A stretch of DNA of 64,000 bases, taken from positions 1 to 64,000 of the forward strand of contig CAKSBP010000005.1 in NCBI GenBank assembly GCA_934438135.1, read 5' to 3'. Within the stretch, counting starts at the first letter, position 1. Every line of letters starts with the position of its first letter. The DNA comes from an uncultured Clostridium sp. (GTDB taxonomy: Bacteria > Bacillota > Clostridia > Lachnospirales > Lachnospiraceae). Shown in pieces: positions 36,487 to 45,480 of the stretch. The notes under the pieces were generated by a model, which worked only from the letters and a program-made list of their open reading frames with translations, was not told the DNA's origin and did no database searches. The position numbers and the translations under genes are program-made.

Positions 36487-37191
36487 TCATACCGTAATTT
36501 TGGTTCCGGTAAATGTTCCATATAATGTATTAACAATGCTGTCTTTTTCACTAAGTGCAAAAACAAGCAAAGGTACCTTATTTTCCATGCACATGATAGT
36601 TGCAGTTAAATCAATTACCTGAAGTTTCTGATCCAAAACTTCCTGAATTGAAAGCTCATCATATTTCACGGCATCTTTGTTCACTTTTGGATCACTGTCG
36701 TAAACACCATCAATTGCTTTTGCAAGTAAAATCGCATCTGCCTCCATTTCAATTGCACGAAGTGCAGCACCAGTATCGGTTGAGAAATAAGGATGGCCTG
36801 TACCACCGGCAAAGAACACAACCTTTCCCTGACGAAATGCTTCATTTGCTGCATCTTTTGAAAACAATTTAGTCATGCTTCCACAGGAAAATGGTGTGAA
36901 AACAATTGTATCAAGACCTGCTGAACGGAAAATTTCTGATGTATAAATACAGTTCATAACCGTTGCAAGCATTCCAATCTGATCTGCTTTTGTTCTATCT
37001 ATATTTTCACTGGTACGTCCTCTCCAGAAGTTTCCTCCTCCAATGACAATACCAACCTCAAGACCTTTGTCCACAACAGCTTTTACCTGTCCGGCAACTT
37101 CCATACAGGTTGCTTCATCAAAACCATGCTTTTTTTCTCCCGCTAAAGCTTCTCCGCTTAATTTAAGCAGTACTCTTTTATATTCTGACAT
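36487..37191 (-). CDS. pyrH: UMP kinase
   Basis: 234 residues of the amino-acid-kinase fold: LLKLSGEALAG at the start, VIGGGNFWRGR near 53, and the UMP-binding SAGLDTIVFTPF near 100. Makes UDP from UMP with ATP. ATG 37191 is chosen because AAGGAG is placed for it, not for the in-frame TTG 6 bases earlier. First gene of the pyrH-frr-uppS-cdsA-dxr-rseP-ispG-polC run; in Bacillus this run begins with rpsB-tsf, which here lie 22 kb away. Confidence 0.97.
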   Translation of the reverse strand: MSEYKRVLLKLSGEALAGEKKHGFDEATCMEVAGQVKAVVDKGLEVGIVIGGGNFWRGRTSENIDRTKADQIGMLATVMNCIYTSEIFRSAGLDTIVFTPFSCGSMTKLFSKDAANEAFRQGKVVFFAGGTGHPYFSTDTGAALRAIEMEADAILLAKAIDGVYDSDPKVNKDAVKYDELSIQEVLDQKLQVIDLTATIMCMENKVPLLVFALSEKDSIVNTLYGTFTGTKITV

Positions 37192-37226
37192 GTCCAAAAC
37201 TCCTTAACATAATTTATTTCTAAAAT

Positions 37227-37249
37227 GAACTACAGTTCTCCTTATTATA
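37227..37249 (-). promoter_or_regulatory. Predicted pyrH promoter -10 with palindrome at the start site
   Basis: TATAAT at 37244-37249 without a good -35. The palindrome GAACTACAGTTC (37227-37238) would sit on the first transcribed bases, a possible operator or mRNA 5' stem. Confidence 0.4.
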
Positions 37250-37280
37250 GTCTTTCAAAAACTACAGATAAGATTCCTGC

Positions 37281-37616
37281 TCAATCATTTTTAATCGAAG
37301 CATATTTTAATTCATCCATTACCTCATTTTCAAATGTATCGGTAGCACTATACTGATCATCCTTAATGGAACCGGTACTGTTTTCTTCTAACCGCCCTGA
37401 CTTAAGTGCTTCTAACATTGTCCGGAATGCTTTATCTGTTATTCCTGATTCATCCGGCTGTCCTGTCTGCACCTGGCCATGTTCAATCTGATCTACAAGT
37501 TCATCATCCATCATATCCTGATAGTTCACTTCATCGACCTCATAACCTGAGGTTAAAATCTCATTCACAGTATCCACCATTTTCCTATAATCCTTTCCAT
37601 ATGTCACTGACCTCAT
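37281..37616 (-). CDS. Uncharacterised acidic protein
   Basis: 111 residues from ATG 37616 (a GTG 9 bases earlier is also open; neither has a strong ribosome site). Not recognised. Rich in Asp/Glu, helical in appearance (YRKMVDTVNEILTSGYEVDEV), with no membrane span or signal. It lies 26 bases after the polysaccharide deacetylase gene, same strand, and before the pyrH promoter, so it probably shares the deacetylase transcript. Confidence 0.6.
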   Translation of the reverse strand: MRSVTYGKDYRKMVDTVNEILTSGYEVDEVNYQDMMDDELVDQIEHGQVQTGQPDESGITDKAFRTMLEALKSGRLEENSTGSIKDDQYSATDTFENEVMDELKYASIKND

Positions 37617-37642
37617 ACATTCCACTCTTCGTTTGTAAATGT

Positions 37643-38638
37643 TCAGCTATTCAGCTTCACATGCTGAACTAATTTCGTATCACCGTCAATCGGAAGTACA
37701 GAAATACCATCCTTCTTTAATTGTTTCAATAAAGCAGGGAGCATCTCTACGGTCTTTGTTTTCGCTGCTGCATCATGTAAAAGTACAATAGATGTATTAT
37801 GCTGCTCTACATCTTTCATTGCATTACGAACCAGCTGCTTCTTTGTATACGTTTTTCCGTCCGCATCTCCAGATAATGCATTCCAGTCATAGTAGTTAAT
37901 TCCTCTCTTTTTAAGAACACGGATAAGTTTTCTCATTGGCACATTGCTGACTGTATTGCTGGAACCTCCTGGAAATCGATAATACAAACTCTTTACTCCG
38001 GTAACATCATATAACAGATTCTGGATTTTGTCCAAATCTTTTTCAAATGATTTTGTCGATTTGTACAGCCTCCTGTAATCATGGGAATAGGAATGCATTC
38101 CTAATGTATGCCCTTCATTCACAATTCTCCGATAAACCGATTTTGAGTATTTGTCACTCTTTCCTATTACAAAGAATGTTGCTTTCACATTATACTTCTT
38201 TAAAATATCAAGTATCTCCTCTGTATTCTTACTTGGACCATCATCAAACGTCAAATATACTTTTTGAATATCAGCATCCGTCTGTGTCTGTTCATTTTTC
38301 TTTGCCGTACTGCTTTGTTCGTTTTTTCCAGTGGCGGTATCTTTCCCATCCTCACTAGAAAGTGCTGCTGCTTTATCCTGTTCTGTTAAAGCTTGAAAAT
38401 CCTGTGTACTACTATCCTCACCCTGGACTTCCTGGGCTGCTACGTTATCACCCGGCAGCATAATTACGACATCCTCTTTATTCCCAGTATTGTTATTCAC
38501 ACAAATCACAAGAATAAAAATGAAATTAAGCAGAAAAAGCAATGCTCCTAAAATAAAACTTCTACGGACACGGCCTTTTCCAGACCCATTCTGCTGTTCA
38601 TCGTAGTCACACCTGATGATTTTGTTAAAAAAATCCAT
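37643..38638 (-). CDS. Membrane-anchored polysaccharide deacetylase
   Basis: 331 residues: short basic cytoplasmic tail, one membrane helix (about 27-48), an Asp/Glu/Thr-rich linker (about 55-120), and a NodB-type CE4 domain with TFDDGPSKNTEEI near 130 (metal and base Asp), GMHSYSHDY near 177 (metal His pair) and a late IVLLHD. It should remove acetyl groups from extracellular peptidoglycan or polysaccharide. Promoter TTGAAA/TAGAAT is directly upstream. ATG 38638 with AAGGA. Confidence 0.92.
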   Translation of the reverse strand: MDFFNKIIRCDYDEQQNGSGKGRVRRSFILGALLFLLNFIFILVICVNNNTGNKEDVVIMLPGDNVAAQEVQGEDSSTQDFQALTEQDKAAALSSEDGKDTATGKNEQSSTAKKNEQTQTDADIQKVYLTFDDGPSKNTEEILDILKKYNVKATFFVIGKSDKYSKSVYRRIVNEGHTLGMHSYSHDYRRLYKSTKSFEKDLDKIQNLLYDVTGVKSLYYRFPGGSSNTVSNVPMRKLIRVLKKRGINYYDWNALSGDADGKTYTKKQLVRNAMKDVEQHNTSIVLLHDAAAKTKTVEMLPALLKQLKKDGISVLPIDGDTKLVQHVKLNS

Positions 38639-38669
38639 AAAATCATCCTTCCTTTACAGCCACAAAATT

Positions 38670-38697
38670 ATTCTAACACACTTTTGCCCTTTTTCAA
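38670..38697 (-). promoter_or_regulatory. Predicted promoter of the deacetylase gene
   Basis: TTGAAA (38692-38697), 16-base spacer, TAGAAT (38670-38675), about 32 bases before the ATG. Confidence 0.6.
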
Positions 38698-38737
38698 ATA
38701 CAATTTATGATCATTTTATTAAAAATATAATTGCTTA

Positions 38738-38765
38738 TTGATTAAATTCTTCTTTTTGATATAAT
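38738..38765 (+). promoter_or_regulatory. Predicted promoter of the LtaS-like gene
   Basis: TTGATT (38738-38743), 16-base spacer, TATAAT (38760-38765), 33 bases before the ATG; divergent from the deacetylase promoter. Confidence 0.6.
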
Positions 38766-38798
38766 GAAAACCGAATAAGAATGTAGGAGCGCAAATGA

Positions 38799-40784
38799 AT
38801 GAGAGAAACGAAAAAGTCTAATTTTTTTATTGAGTCAGAGATATACAAATATGTACTTCTGGCTTTTCTTTTAAATGTAGTTCTGGAAATCATGAACCGC
38901 CACTCACTGCTTGAGTGTTTAAAATTCATAGCTGGTTCTCCATTAGTGTTTCTTTATAATATGATAATTATTCTCATCACATTAACACTAGGACTGATTG
39001 CCAGACGAAAAGTATTTACTGTAATAACGGTTTCTTTTATCTGGCTTGTTCTTGGAATTACAAACTGTATTGTCCTGTTTTTCCGAACTACACCTTTTTC
39101 TGCCATCGATACATTGATGCTTAAAAATGCTTTTGAACTTTTCGATGCTTATTTCTCTGCTTTTGAAGCGGTTCTTATTATTGCAGGACTAATACTTGCC
39201 ATTATCGGTCTAGTCGTGCTCTGGATCCGAACTCCAAAACAGCCCACGAGAAACAACTTTCTGAAAAGCCTGATTTTGATTATGGTTCTTTTCGGTGCAG
39301 AATCAGCTTTTACCCACATTGCAGTGAAAGCTGAGATTTTAAGTGATAATTTTGAGAATCTTTCCTATGCTTATCAGGAATATGGATTTGCTTACTGCTT
39401 TACAAACAGTCTTGTTGACGTTGGAATTTCCAAACCGGAAAATTACAGTGAAAAGATAGTTGATGAAATCAAAGAACCAATTGAAGAATCGGAAAAAGAA
39501 ACTTCTGTGGATTATAAAAAAGTCAAACCAAATATTATTATGATCCAGTTAGAATCCTTCTTTGATGTAAATTATATCAATGACGTTGCTTTTTCCCAAA
39601 ATCCAATTCCAAATTTTACGAAACTGAAGAAAAATTATTCTTCCGGATTTTTGACAGTACCATCTGTCGGTGCCGGAACAGCAAACACAGAGTTTGAAGT
39701 ACTTACAGGCATGAGCACCGCATTTTTTGGTGCTGGTGAATATCCTTATAAAACAATTATGACCAGGCAGACTGCTGAAAGCATAGCCTATCTGTTAAAA
39801 AATAAAGGATACAGCACACATGCTATTCATAATAATGACGGAACATTCTACAGCCGCAATGTCGTATTTTCCAATCTTGGATTTGACACTTTTACACCAA
39901 TTGAATATATGTACAATGTAGAACAGAATCCAAAAGGATGGGCAAAAGATAACATACTGCCAGGCGAGATTAAAAAATGTCTGGATTCTTCCGATGGAAG
40001 TGATTTTGTATTTACCGTCAGCGTTCAGGGACATGGACGTTATCCTTCTACCGTGATAGACAATACACAAACGATTACATCCAGTGGAAATGATACACAG
40101 AAAACTGAACTGGAATATTACGTGAACCAGATTCATGAAATGGATACCATGGTTGGAAAATTAATTAAGCAGATTAAAGCCTCTAAAGAACCTACTGTTC
40201 TTGTTTTGTACGGAGACCATCTTCCTACCCTCGGTCTTAATGATGAACGTTTGGATAATAAAAATATGTATCAGACAGAATATGTTGTATGGGATAACCT
40301 TGGATTGAAAAAGCAGGATAAAGACCTTTATTCCTATCAGCTTGGCACGCATTTATTTGATATGCTTGGATATGAACCTGGAATCATGCAGGAATACCAT
40401 AAACAGTATATGAACTCAAAAGATTATCAGAAGGATATGGAAATTCTGGAATATGATATGCTGTACGGTGACCATTATATTTATGAGGATAAAAAACAGC
40501 CTTATGAACCTACCGACATGAAAATGGGTATTGATGTGATTAAAGTCCGAAAAATTAAACAGATTACATCAGAAGAGAAATCCTACTATGTGACAGGCAC
40601 ACACTTTAATCCATATTCCATTGTTTATGTAAATGAAAAAGCTGCTGACACAGAATATATCAGCGAAAGTAAGTTAAAAATCACTGGTACTTTGCTTAAA
40701 AGCGGAGATAAAATCACTGTCGGTCAAACAGGAGAAGATCATGTTGTTCTTGGTTATTCCAATCAACTTATTGTAAATAAATAA
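38799..40784 (+). CDS. LTA synthase family sulfatase-fold protein
   Basis: 661 residues. Five N-terminal membrane helices (about 15-180), then a sulfatase-fold domain: NIIMIQLESFFD near 245, the catalytic Thr region GAGTANTEFEVLTG near 290, and LVLYGDHLPTLG near 467. These match LtaS-type glycerol-phosphate transferases, which build teichoic acid on membrane lipid from phosphatidylglycerol. About 85 residues at the C-terminus (after PTDMKMGIDVIKV) form a beta-rich extension resembling an IPT/TIG or Ig-like domain, not standard in LtaS. ATG 38799 with TAGGAG; an ATG at 38795 is out of frame. Confidence 0.9.
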   Translation: MRETKKSNFFIESEIYKYVLLAFLLNVVLEIMNRHSLLECLKFIAGSPLVFLYNMIIILITLTLGLIARRKVFTVITVSFIWLVLGITNCIVLFFRTTPFSAIDTLMLKNAFELFDAYFSAFEAVLIIAGLILAIIGLVVLWIRTPKQPTRNNFLKSLILIMVLFGAESAFTHIAVKAEILSDNFENLSYAYQEYGFAYCFTNSLVDVGISKPENYSEKIVDEIKEPIEESEKETSVDYKKVKPNIIMIQLESFFDVNYINDVAFSQNPIPNFTKLKKNYSSGFLTVPSVGAGTANTEFEVLTGMSTAFFGAGEYPYKTIMTRQTAESIAYLLKNKGYSTHAIHNNDGTFYSRNVVFSNLGFDTFTPIEYMYNVEQNPKGWAKDNILPGEIKKCLDSSDGSDFVFTVSVQGHGRYPSTVIDNTQTITSSGNDTQKTELEYYVNQIHEMDTMVGKLIKQIKASKEPTVLVLYGDHLPTLGLNDERLDNKNMYQTEYVVWDNLGLKKQDKDLYSYQLGTHLFDMLGYEPGIMQEYHKQYMNSKDYQKDMEILEYDMLYGDHYIYEDKKQPYEPTDMKMGIDVIKVRKIKQITSEEKSYYVTGTHFNPYSIVYVNEKAADTEYISESKLKITGTLLKSGDKITVGQTGEDHVVLGYSNQLIVNK

Positions 40785-40837
40785 CCAGAAAGAAAACAGA
40801 ATGGATGAATATTATTCTTTTATTTCTTTCATTCGCA

Positions 40838-40880
40838 AAGAGAAGTAAATGGCTCAAAGCCCTTTACTTCTCTTATTTTT
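40838..40880 (+). terminator. Terminator after the LtaS-like gene
   Basis: Twelve-base-pair stem AAGAGAAGTAAA (40838-40849) with TTTACTTCTCTT (40863-40874), plus an inner GGCT/AGCC, followed by ATTTTT. Confidence 0.88.
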
Positions 40881-41000
40881 CGTCATTTTAGATTATCATT
40901 ACCATAATGTACCATATGTTTTTTGCAAGTTTTTGTAGATTGACTTGCAGAAATCTGATATAGTAGACAACATCATAATGTAATTTGAAAGGAGAACCCT

Positions 41001-42248
41001 ATGAAAAAGAAAAAACTATCTTTTTCCGCCCTTATCTTTCTCGCTTTAGTTTCAGGTATCGCATGCGGTATGCTTTTACAAAACCATGCCTCCTTTGCAG
41101 GCGTATATATCAAACCTTTTGGCACTGTTTTTTTAAATCTTTTAAAAATGATTGTTGTTCCAGTTGTACTTTTTTCCATTATTCAAGGAATCATTTCATT
41201 AAAAGATATTAGAAAAGTTGGTTCTATCGGTATTAAAACTGTATTATTTTACTTAGTTACAACTGCTTTCGCCGTATTTTTAGGTGTGGCATTTGCAAAC
41301 CTGTTTCGAGTTGGAGGCAATTACAAACTGAATACAGATGTACTTACTACTTATGACGGTTCCACTACTACTTCCGTCATTGACACCTTTGTCAACATGT
41401 TTCCTTCCAACTGGCTGACACCATTAACCGAAGCAAATATGCTTCAGGTAATTGCACTTGCCCTGTTCTTCGGATTTGCTATTATTTCAACCGGCGAAAA
41501 AGGAAAGGTGACTGCTGAGCTGGTAGAAAGCCTTGGGGAAGTATCCTTTAAAGTAATGGAAAACATTTTAAAGCTTTCTCCAATCGGTGTATTTGCATTA
41601 ATTACACCCGTCATTGCAGAAAACGGTCCAAGCGTACTGCTCCCATTAATTCGTCTTATTTTAGTAGTTTACTTCACTGGTATTGTACACATGGTACTGA
41701 TTTACTCTTCCAGTGTAAAAATATTTGGAGACATCCGTCCATCTGCATTCTTTAAAGAAATGATGCCGGCTATGATGTTCGCTTTTTCCAGTGCAAGCTC
41801 TATCGGAACACTTCCATTAAGTATGGAATGTACACAAAAACTTGGAGCAAAAAAAGAAGTTTCCAGTTTCGTTCTTCCATTAGGTGCTACAATTAACATG
41901 GATGGAACTTGTATTTACCAGGGGGTATGTGCCATCTTTATTGCACAGATTTTCGGTATTGATCTTTCTATTATGCAGCAGTTAACCATTGTTCTGACAG
42001 CAACACTTGCTTCTATCGGTACTGCCGGAGTTCCTGGGGCTGGTGTCATTATGCTGGCGATGGTACTTCAGAGTGTTGGACTTCCATTAGAAGGTATTGC
42101 ACTGATTACAGGCATTGATCGTATTCTTGATATGGCACGTACCACAGTAAATATTACTGGTGACGCTGCATGTACTATCTGTATCAGTAAACTGGAAGAT
42201 AAAAAAACAGAGAGAACCGACTTAAGTATTGCTGCCGCTGCTGAATAG
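41001..42248 (+). CDS. Dicarboxylate/amino acid:cation symporter (DAACS family)
   Basis: 415 residues with eight membrane helices and two re-entrant loops. Loop signatures are present: SSASSIGTLPLS near 272 (HP1), INMDGTCIYQG near 298 (the NMDGT sodium/substrate motif), and TLASIGTAGVPGAG near 335 (HP2). Such carriers take up glutamate, aspartate, serine/threonine or C4-dicarboxylates with Na+ or H+; specificity is not readable here. ATG 41001 with AAAGGAG. Single-gene unit. I found no convincing promoter in the 120 bases between the previous terminator and the start. Confidence 0.92.
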   Translation: MKKKKLSFSALIFLALVSGIACGMLLQNHASFAGVYIKPFGTVFLNLLKMIVVPVVLFSIIQGIISLKDIRKVGSIGIKTVLFYLVTTAFAVFLGVAFANLFRVGGNYKLNTDVLTTYDGSTTTSVIDTFVNMFPSNWLTPLTEANMLQVIALALFFGFAIISTGEKGKVTAELVESLGEVSFKVMENILKLSPIGVFALITPVIAENGPSVLLPLIRLILVVYFTGIVHMVLIYSSSVKIFGDIRPSAFFKEMMPAMMFAFSSASSIGTLPLSMECTQKLGAKKEVSSFVLPLGATINMDGTCIYQGVCAIFIAQIFGIDLSIMQQLTIVLTATLASIGTAGVPGAGVIMLAMVLQSVGLPLEGIALITGIDRILDMARTTVNITGDAACTICISKLEDKKTERTDLSIAAAAE

Positions 42249-42270
42249 AAATCCTTTTTTAAAAAATGAC

Positions 42271-42322
42271 AAAAAACCTCTAAAGTAACAGATGTATATA
42301 TTAATCTGCCTACTTTAGAGGT
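42271..42322 (-). terminator. Terminator after bioY
   Basis: Twelve-base-pair stem ACCTCTAAAGTA/TACTTTAGAGGT (42311-42322 with 42276-42287), with an inner CAGAT/ATCTG, followed on the minus strand by TTTTT. It may also end the converging symporter transcript, though no T-run follows on that strand. Confidence 0.8.
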
Positions 42323-42340
42323 ATCACATACTGTCTATTA

Positions 42341-42904
42341 TTATTTTAATAATCCTGAACGAATTAACTGCATTCGAATCGGCTTTCCAAGTAGTATGGA
42401 AATAACCATCTTCAAAGCATCTCCAGGAATAAATGGGATAACCCCTGCTGCTAACGCTGTCCCAAAACTCATTCCAGACTGATAAGCAAGCCATGCTGTT
42501 CCTACTGCATAGGTTAATGCCGTCCCTGCTATCATTCCAAAAAATTTAAGCAGTATCTTATCTGGAAACTTCTCTGCAAAATATCCAGTAACAAATGCCA
42601 TCAGAATAAATCCAATCAGATACCCCCCTGTTGGTCCAAGAAGCTTTCCTGCACCTGCAGTGAAATTTGCAAACACTGGCACTCCAATAAATCCAATCAA
42701 AAGATAAATAAGACAGCTTATAGTTCCCCTTCTGCTTCCTAATATGTATGCCGCAAGATAAATACCCAAATTCGCCAATGTCATTGGTACTGGTCCGATT
42801 GGCAGTGCAAATGGTCCCATCACACAAATGACTGCAGCCATAACGGCAGTTAATGCAAGCTGATGTACTCCTGTACTGCTTTTAGACGTATAGTTCTCTG
42901 TCAT
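42341..42904 (-). CDS. bioY: Biotin transporter S component BioY
   Basis: 187 residues, six membrane helices, with GPFALPIGPVPMTLANLGIY near 32 (location only) and GPTGGYLIGFILMA near 85, the biotin-binding BioY signatures. BioY captures biotin, usually with the shared ECF module EcfT-EcfA; that module is not in this window, so it must be elsewhere. The ATG at 42904 is favoured (GGAGG 5 bases upstream) over a GTG 12 bases earlier. A BirA operator covers its promoter, which confirms biotin as the substrate. Confidence 0.96.
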   Translation of the reverse strand: MTENYTSKSSTGVHQLALTAVMAAVICVMGPFALPIGPVPMTLANLGIYLAAYILGSRRGTISCLIYLLIGFIGVPVFANFTAGAGKLLGPTGGYLIGFILMAFVTGYFAEKFPDKILLKFFGMIAGTALTYAVGTAWLAYQSGMSFGTALAAGVIPFIPGDALKMVISILLGKPIRMQLIRSGLLK

Positions 42905-42981
42905 AATTTCCTCCACTTCTGTACCTTAAAATGTATCTTTCGGTACATCAATATCATTTTCATGTATTATTCTATAACGAT

Positions 42982-43011
42982 AGTATACGCCCTTTTTTAA
43001 TTATTTGTCAA
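42982..43011 (-). promoter_or_regulatory. bioY promoter
   Basis: TTGACA (43006-43011), 18-base spacer, TATACT (42982-42987). The -35 lies inside one half of the BirA operator. Confidence 0.8.
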
Positions 43012-43036
43012 CCTGTTTCATTTATCTGGTTAACTA
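43005..43036. promoter_or_regulatory. BirA (biotin repressor) operator
   Basis: TTGTCAACC (43005-43013), 14-base spacer, GGTTAACTA (43028-43036): an inverted repeat matching the Firmicute BirA site TTGTNAACC-N14-16-GGTTNACAA at 17 of 18 half-site positions by eye. It covers the bioY -35, so biotinyl-BirA should shut off biotin uptake when biotin is ample. Confidence 0.85.
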
Positions 43037-43037
43037 T

Positions 43038-43742
43038 TTACTGTTTTTCCAGATAAGAAACAAGTTCTTCAAATGTGCCAGTCTCTACATTTTCCGCATT
43101 AGATACTTCTCCAATGATACAATCTGTCACAAGAAATACATCCATGCCAAGTCCATTTGCCGGTACGTAATCTTCATGAACATCATTTCCCACCATAAGA
43201 AGTCCATTTGAACTCAATCCATTCTTCGCAAAAATTTCTTCATAGTATTTAGGATTTGGTTTACAATACGAAGAATTCTCATAGGAAGTAACATAATCAA
43301 AATCTTCCAGAGTAAGACCAACCCAAGAGAGCCTTGCTTTTACAGCTTCCAGCGGAAATACCGGGTTGGTTGCCAGAATAACTTTCCCAGCATGTTTTTT
43401 TGCTTCTTCTACTGCTCGTTTCGCTAATGGATTTTCACCCGTAAACTCTTTCAAACTATAAAAATCTCCATTATAAAAGTCGTTAAATACATCCTGTTTC
43501 AATAAAATATCTTCCCCTAGACAGTCAGAAAACACTTTCCAGCAGCGTTCGCAGTTCGTTATGGTTCCATCATTTGCAATCATAGCCTTTACTGACTCCC
43601 ATACAGTTCCAGTCAGTGCGTTTGGATCATACCCCAAAGGATAAACCGCCTTAACCAGCTTCTCCATATATGCTTTTGCAAATGTTTCTAACTCCATAGG
43701 TACCAGTGTTCCATCCATATCAAATAAAATTGCTTCTCTCAT
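43038..43742 (-). CDS. HAD-family hydrolase
   Basis: 234 residues. Motif I FDMDGTLVP near residue 6 with both aspartates, a helical cap domain (about 20-110), motif II ILATNP near 132, motif III Lys in SYCKPNPKYY near 173, and motif IV VGNDVHEDYVPANG near 195. A small-molecule phosphatase is expected; the substrate is unknown. ATG 43742 follows AGGAG at a slightly long spacing; a 35-residue upstream extension has no ribosome site. Follows the TPR gene by 110 bases. Confidence 0.88.
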   Translation of the reverse strand: MREAILFDMDGTLVPMELETFAKAYMEKLVKAVYPLGYDPNALTGTVWESVKAMIANDGTITNCERCWKVFSDCLGEDILLKQDVFNDFYNGDFYSLKEFTGENPLAKRAVEEAKKHAGKVILATNPVFPLEAVKARLSWVGLTLEDFDYVTSYENSSYCKPNPKYYEEIFAKNGLSSNGLLMVGNDVHEDYVPANGLGMDVFLVTDCIIGEVSNAENVETGTFEELVSYLEKQ

Positions 43743-43852
43743 TCTGTCCCACTCCTGTTCCATTCTGTTGATTTTAATATTATAGTTGTTAAAAATAGTC
43801 CTTTTTTCAATCTTACAGGAGTTATTGTCTGTGGTCAAGGGGGACATTATCC

Positions 43853-44587
43853 CTATATGGAACGAAGTTTTTCCCTAATTTCTTCATCTTGAGTAATATC
43901 ATAAACCATAAGGTAACATTCTTTTGCAGTTTCTATCCGTCCCGCTGCTTCTTCCTGTTTTCCCGCCTCATACGTAAGTCCCAAAGAAACCGGATCCGGT
44001 CCAACTGGAATGCCTGCTTTCTTCAGTATCTGAACCAGTTCCTCTACTGGCTTTTTCTGATAGGAACGCTTTAATGCTTCTTCCAGGTATTTGATTTCAC
44101 TATCTGCCTGTCTGCTGTGAAAATAAAGATTACTATACTGATACATCTCCTGGGCCAGCTCAGGCTGATACGTTTCCAGATAATAAAATCCTAAATTCCG
44201 ATAGTATCTGGCAAGAGTTGCTCTGGTAACGCAAAAACGATAGGCTTTCTTTGTGTATTCCAAAAGCAGTTCCAAGTCATTCATTCTTATGAACTGATTA
44301 CAGATTCCAAAATAAGCTTCCAAGTCAACTGGATTCCAGACCAGTGCTTTTTCATATGCTTCTTTTGCAAAGTTCCAGTTCTCTTCTTTTTCAAATTCTT
44401 CTGCTAATTCTTTCCATTTTTTATTCAAATTTGTCTTTGCAAATTTATATTCATCTTGATTTACAAAATACTCATAATAATAAATTTCTGTCACATGATT
44501 GAGACAAACTACAGGAACTTCCCTGTCCTGGTATTCTTCTTCTAAACGATTGATTTCCTGTTCTAATTCATCAGTTCTACTGCTCAT
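43853..44587 (-). CDS. TPR-like repeat protein
   Basis: 244 residues. Helical, with TPR-type helix pairs such as NWNFAKEAYEKALVWNP near 78, DLELLLEYTKKAYRFC and QPELAQEMYQYSNLYF. An N-terminal Glu-rich coiled coil precedes them. No signal or membrane span. Likely a cytoplasmic protein-interaction module; partner unknown. ATG 44587 with AAAGGA 6 bases upstream; a GTG/TTG extension of 8 residues lacks support. It follows the small alarmone synthetase gene by 33 bases, so they may share a transcript. Confidence 0.75.
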   Translation of the reverse strand: MSSRTDELEQEINRLEEEYQDREVPVVCLNHVTEIYYYEYFVNQDEYKFAKTNLNKKWKELAEEFEKEENWNFAKEAYEKALVWNPVDLEAYFGICNQFIRMNDLELLLEYTKKAYRFCVTRATLARYYRNLGFYYLETYQPELAQEMYQYSNLYFHSRQADSEIKYLEEALKRSYQKKPVEELVQILKKAGIPVGPDPVSLGLTYEAGKQEEAAGRIETAKECYLMVYDITQDEEIREKLRSI

Positions 44588-44620
44588 GTCTTTCCTTTCC
44601 TGCTGCCTCAATTCTACCCT

Positions 44621-45277
44621 TTACTTTTCTAACAGCTGTTTCATTTTTTCTTCCATTGCATTCAGCTGTTTTGCATAGTCTAAAAACTCTTTGCTTGCAT
44701 TTTCATTGCACAAATCTTTTTTATAACAGACACGGTGTTCCATGCTTGCCCAGAAATCCATAGACATGGTTCTCAGCTGAATTTCCACTGGATAATACTC
44801 CATACCATTAATATAATAAACGGGCACACCAAACACAATATGATAACTCTGATATCCGCTTGCTTTCGGTTCCTTAATATAATCCCGCTCCTTAATAATA
44901 ATCAAATCTGCCTGCTTCTTTAAAAGTTCCACTACTGAATAGACATCTTCTACAAAGTAGCAGATAATTCGTATTCCTGCAATATCCGTTAGATTATCTC
45001 TGGCACTTTTAATTGTAACCTTTTTATCTTGTCTTAATAGTTTTTCTTCAATGCTGTCTTTTTTCTTAATTCTACACTGGGTGTTATGAATCGGATAATT
45101 TTTAAAATTCTTCCGATAATCCTTATTCAAAGTATTGATACGAACCTCCATATTGGAAATTGCATCCGAATAAGGACTGACAAACTCCACATAACTTTCT
45201 TCGGATATTCTTGTCTTCTTGGCAGGCTTCACAGCTGATTTTAGTGCTTTTGGTTCCTGCTGTTCCGTTAATATCAT
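44621..45277 (-). CDS. Small alarmone synthetase ((p)ppGpp synthetase, YjbM/YwaC type)
   Basis: 218 residues, synthetase domain only. The RelA/SpoT synthase signatures are visible: DNLTDIAGIRIICYFVEDVY near 95, the RDYIKEPKASGYQSYHIVF region near 135 and VEIQLRTMSMDFWASMEH near 168. There is no HD hydrolase and no ACT/TGS region, so it should make ppGpp or pppGpp and depend on another enzyme for breakdown. An N-terminal basic tail (AVKPAKKTRIS) is present. ATG 45277 is chosen over GTG 12 bases earlier because AAGG fits it better. Confidence 0.93.
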   Translation of the reverse strand: MILTEQQEPKALKSAVKPAKKTRISEESYVEFVSPYSDAISNMEVRINTLNKDYRKNFKNYPIHNTQCRIKKKDSIEEKLLRQDKKVTIKSARDNLTDIAGIRIICYFVEDVYSVVELLKKQADLIIIKERDYIKEPKASGYQSYHIVFGVPVYYINGMEYYPVEIQLRTMSMDFWASMEHRVCYKKDLCNENASKEFLDYAKQLNAMEEKMKQLLEK

Positions 45278-45446
45278 ATTTTTTCTCACCTTCTTAGTCT
45301 TATTTTCTTTATTATGACATAAATTCGTGACAAATGTTTGAAATAAGCCTTAATTTTTCTTTCTGCCACTACTTCTATTATACTATTTTCTATGTAGATT
45401 TTCTATACATTCCCGTAAATTGATAGGATTCCAGACAAAAGGGAAA

Positions 45447-45476
45447 AAACCGATGAGAAGCTTTTCCCATCGGTTT
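45447..45476 (-). terminator. Terminator after the second CorA gene
   Basis: Thirteen-base stem AAACCGATGGGAA/TTCTCATCGGTTT (45464-45476 with 45447-45459, one G-U pair), 4-base loop, then TTT on the minus strand. It starts 4 bases after the stop codon. Confidence 0.88.
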
Positions 45477-45480
45477 CTAT

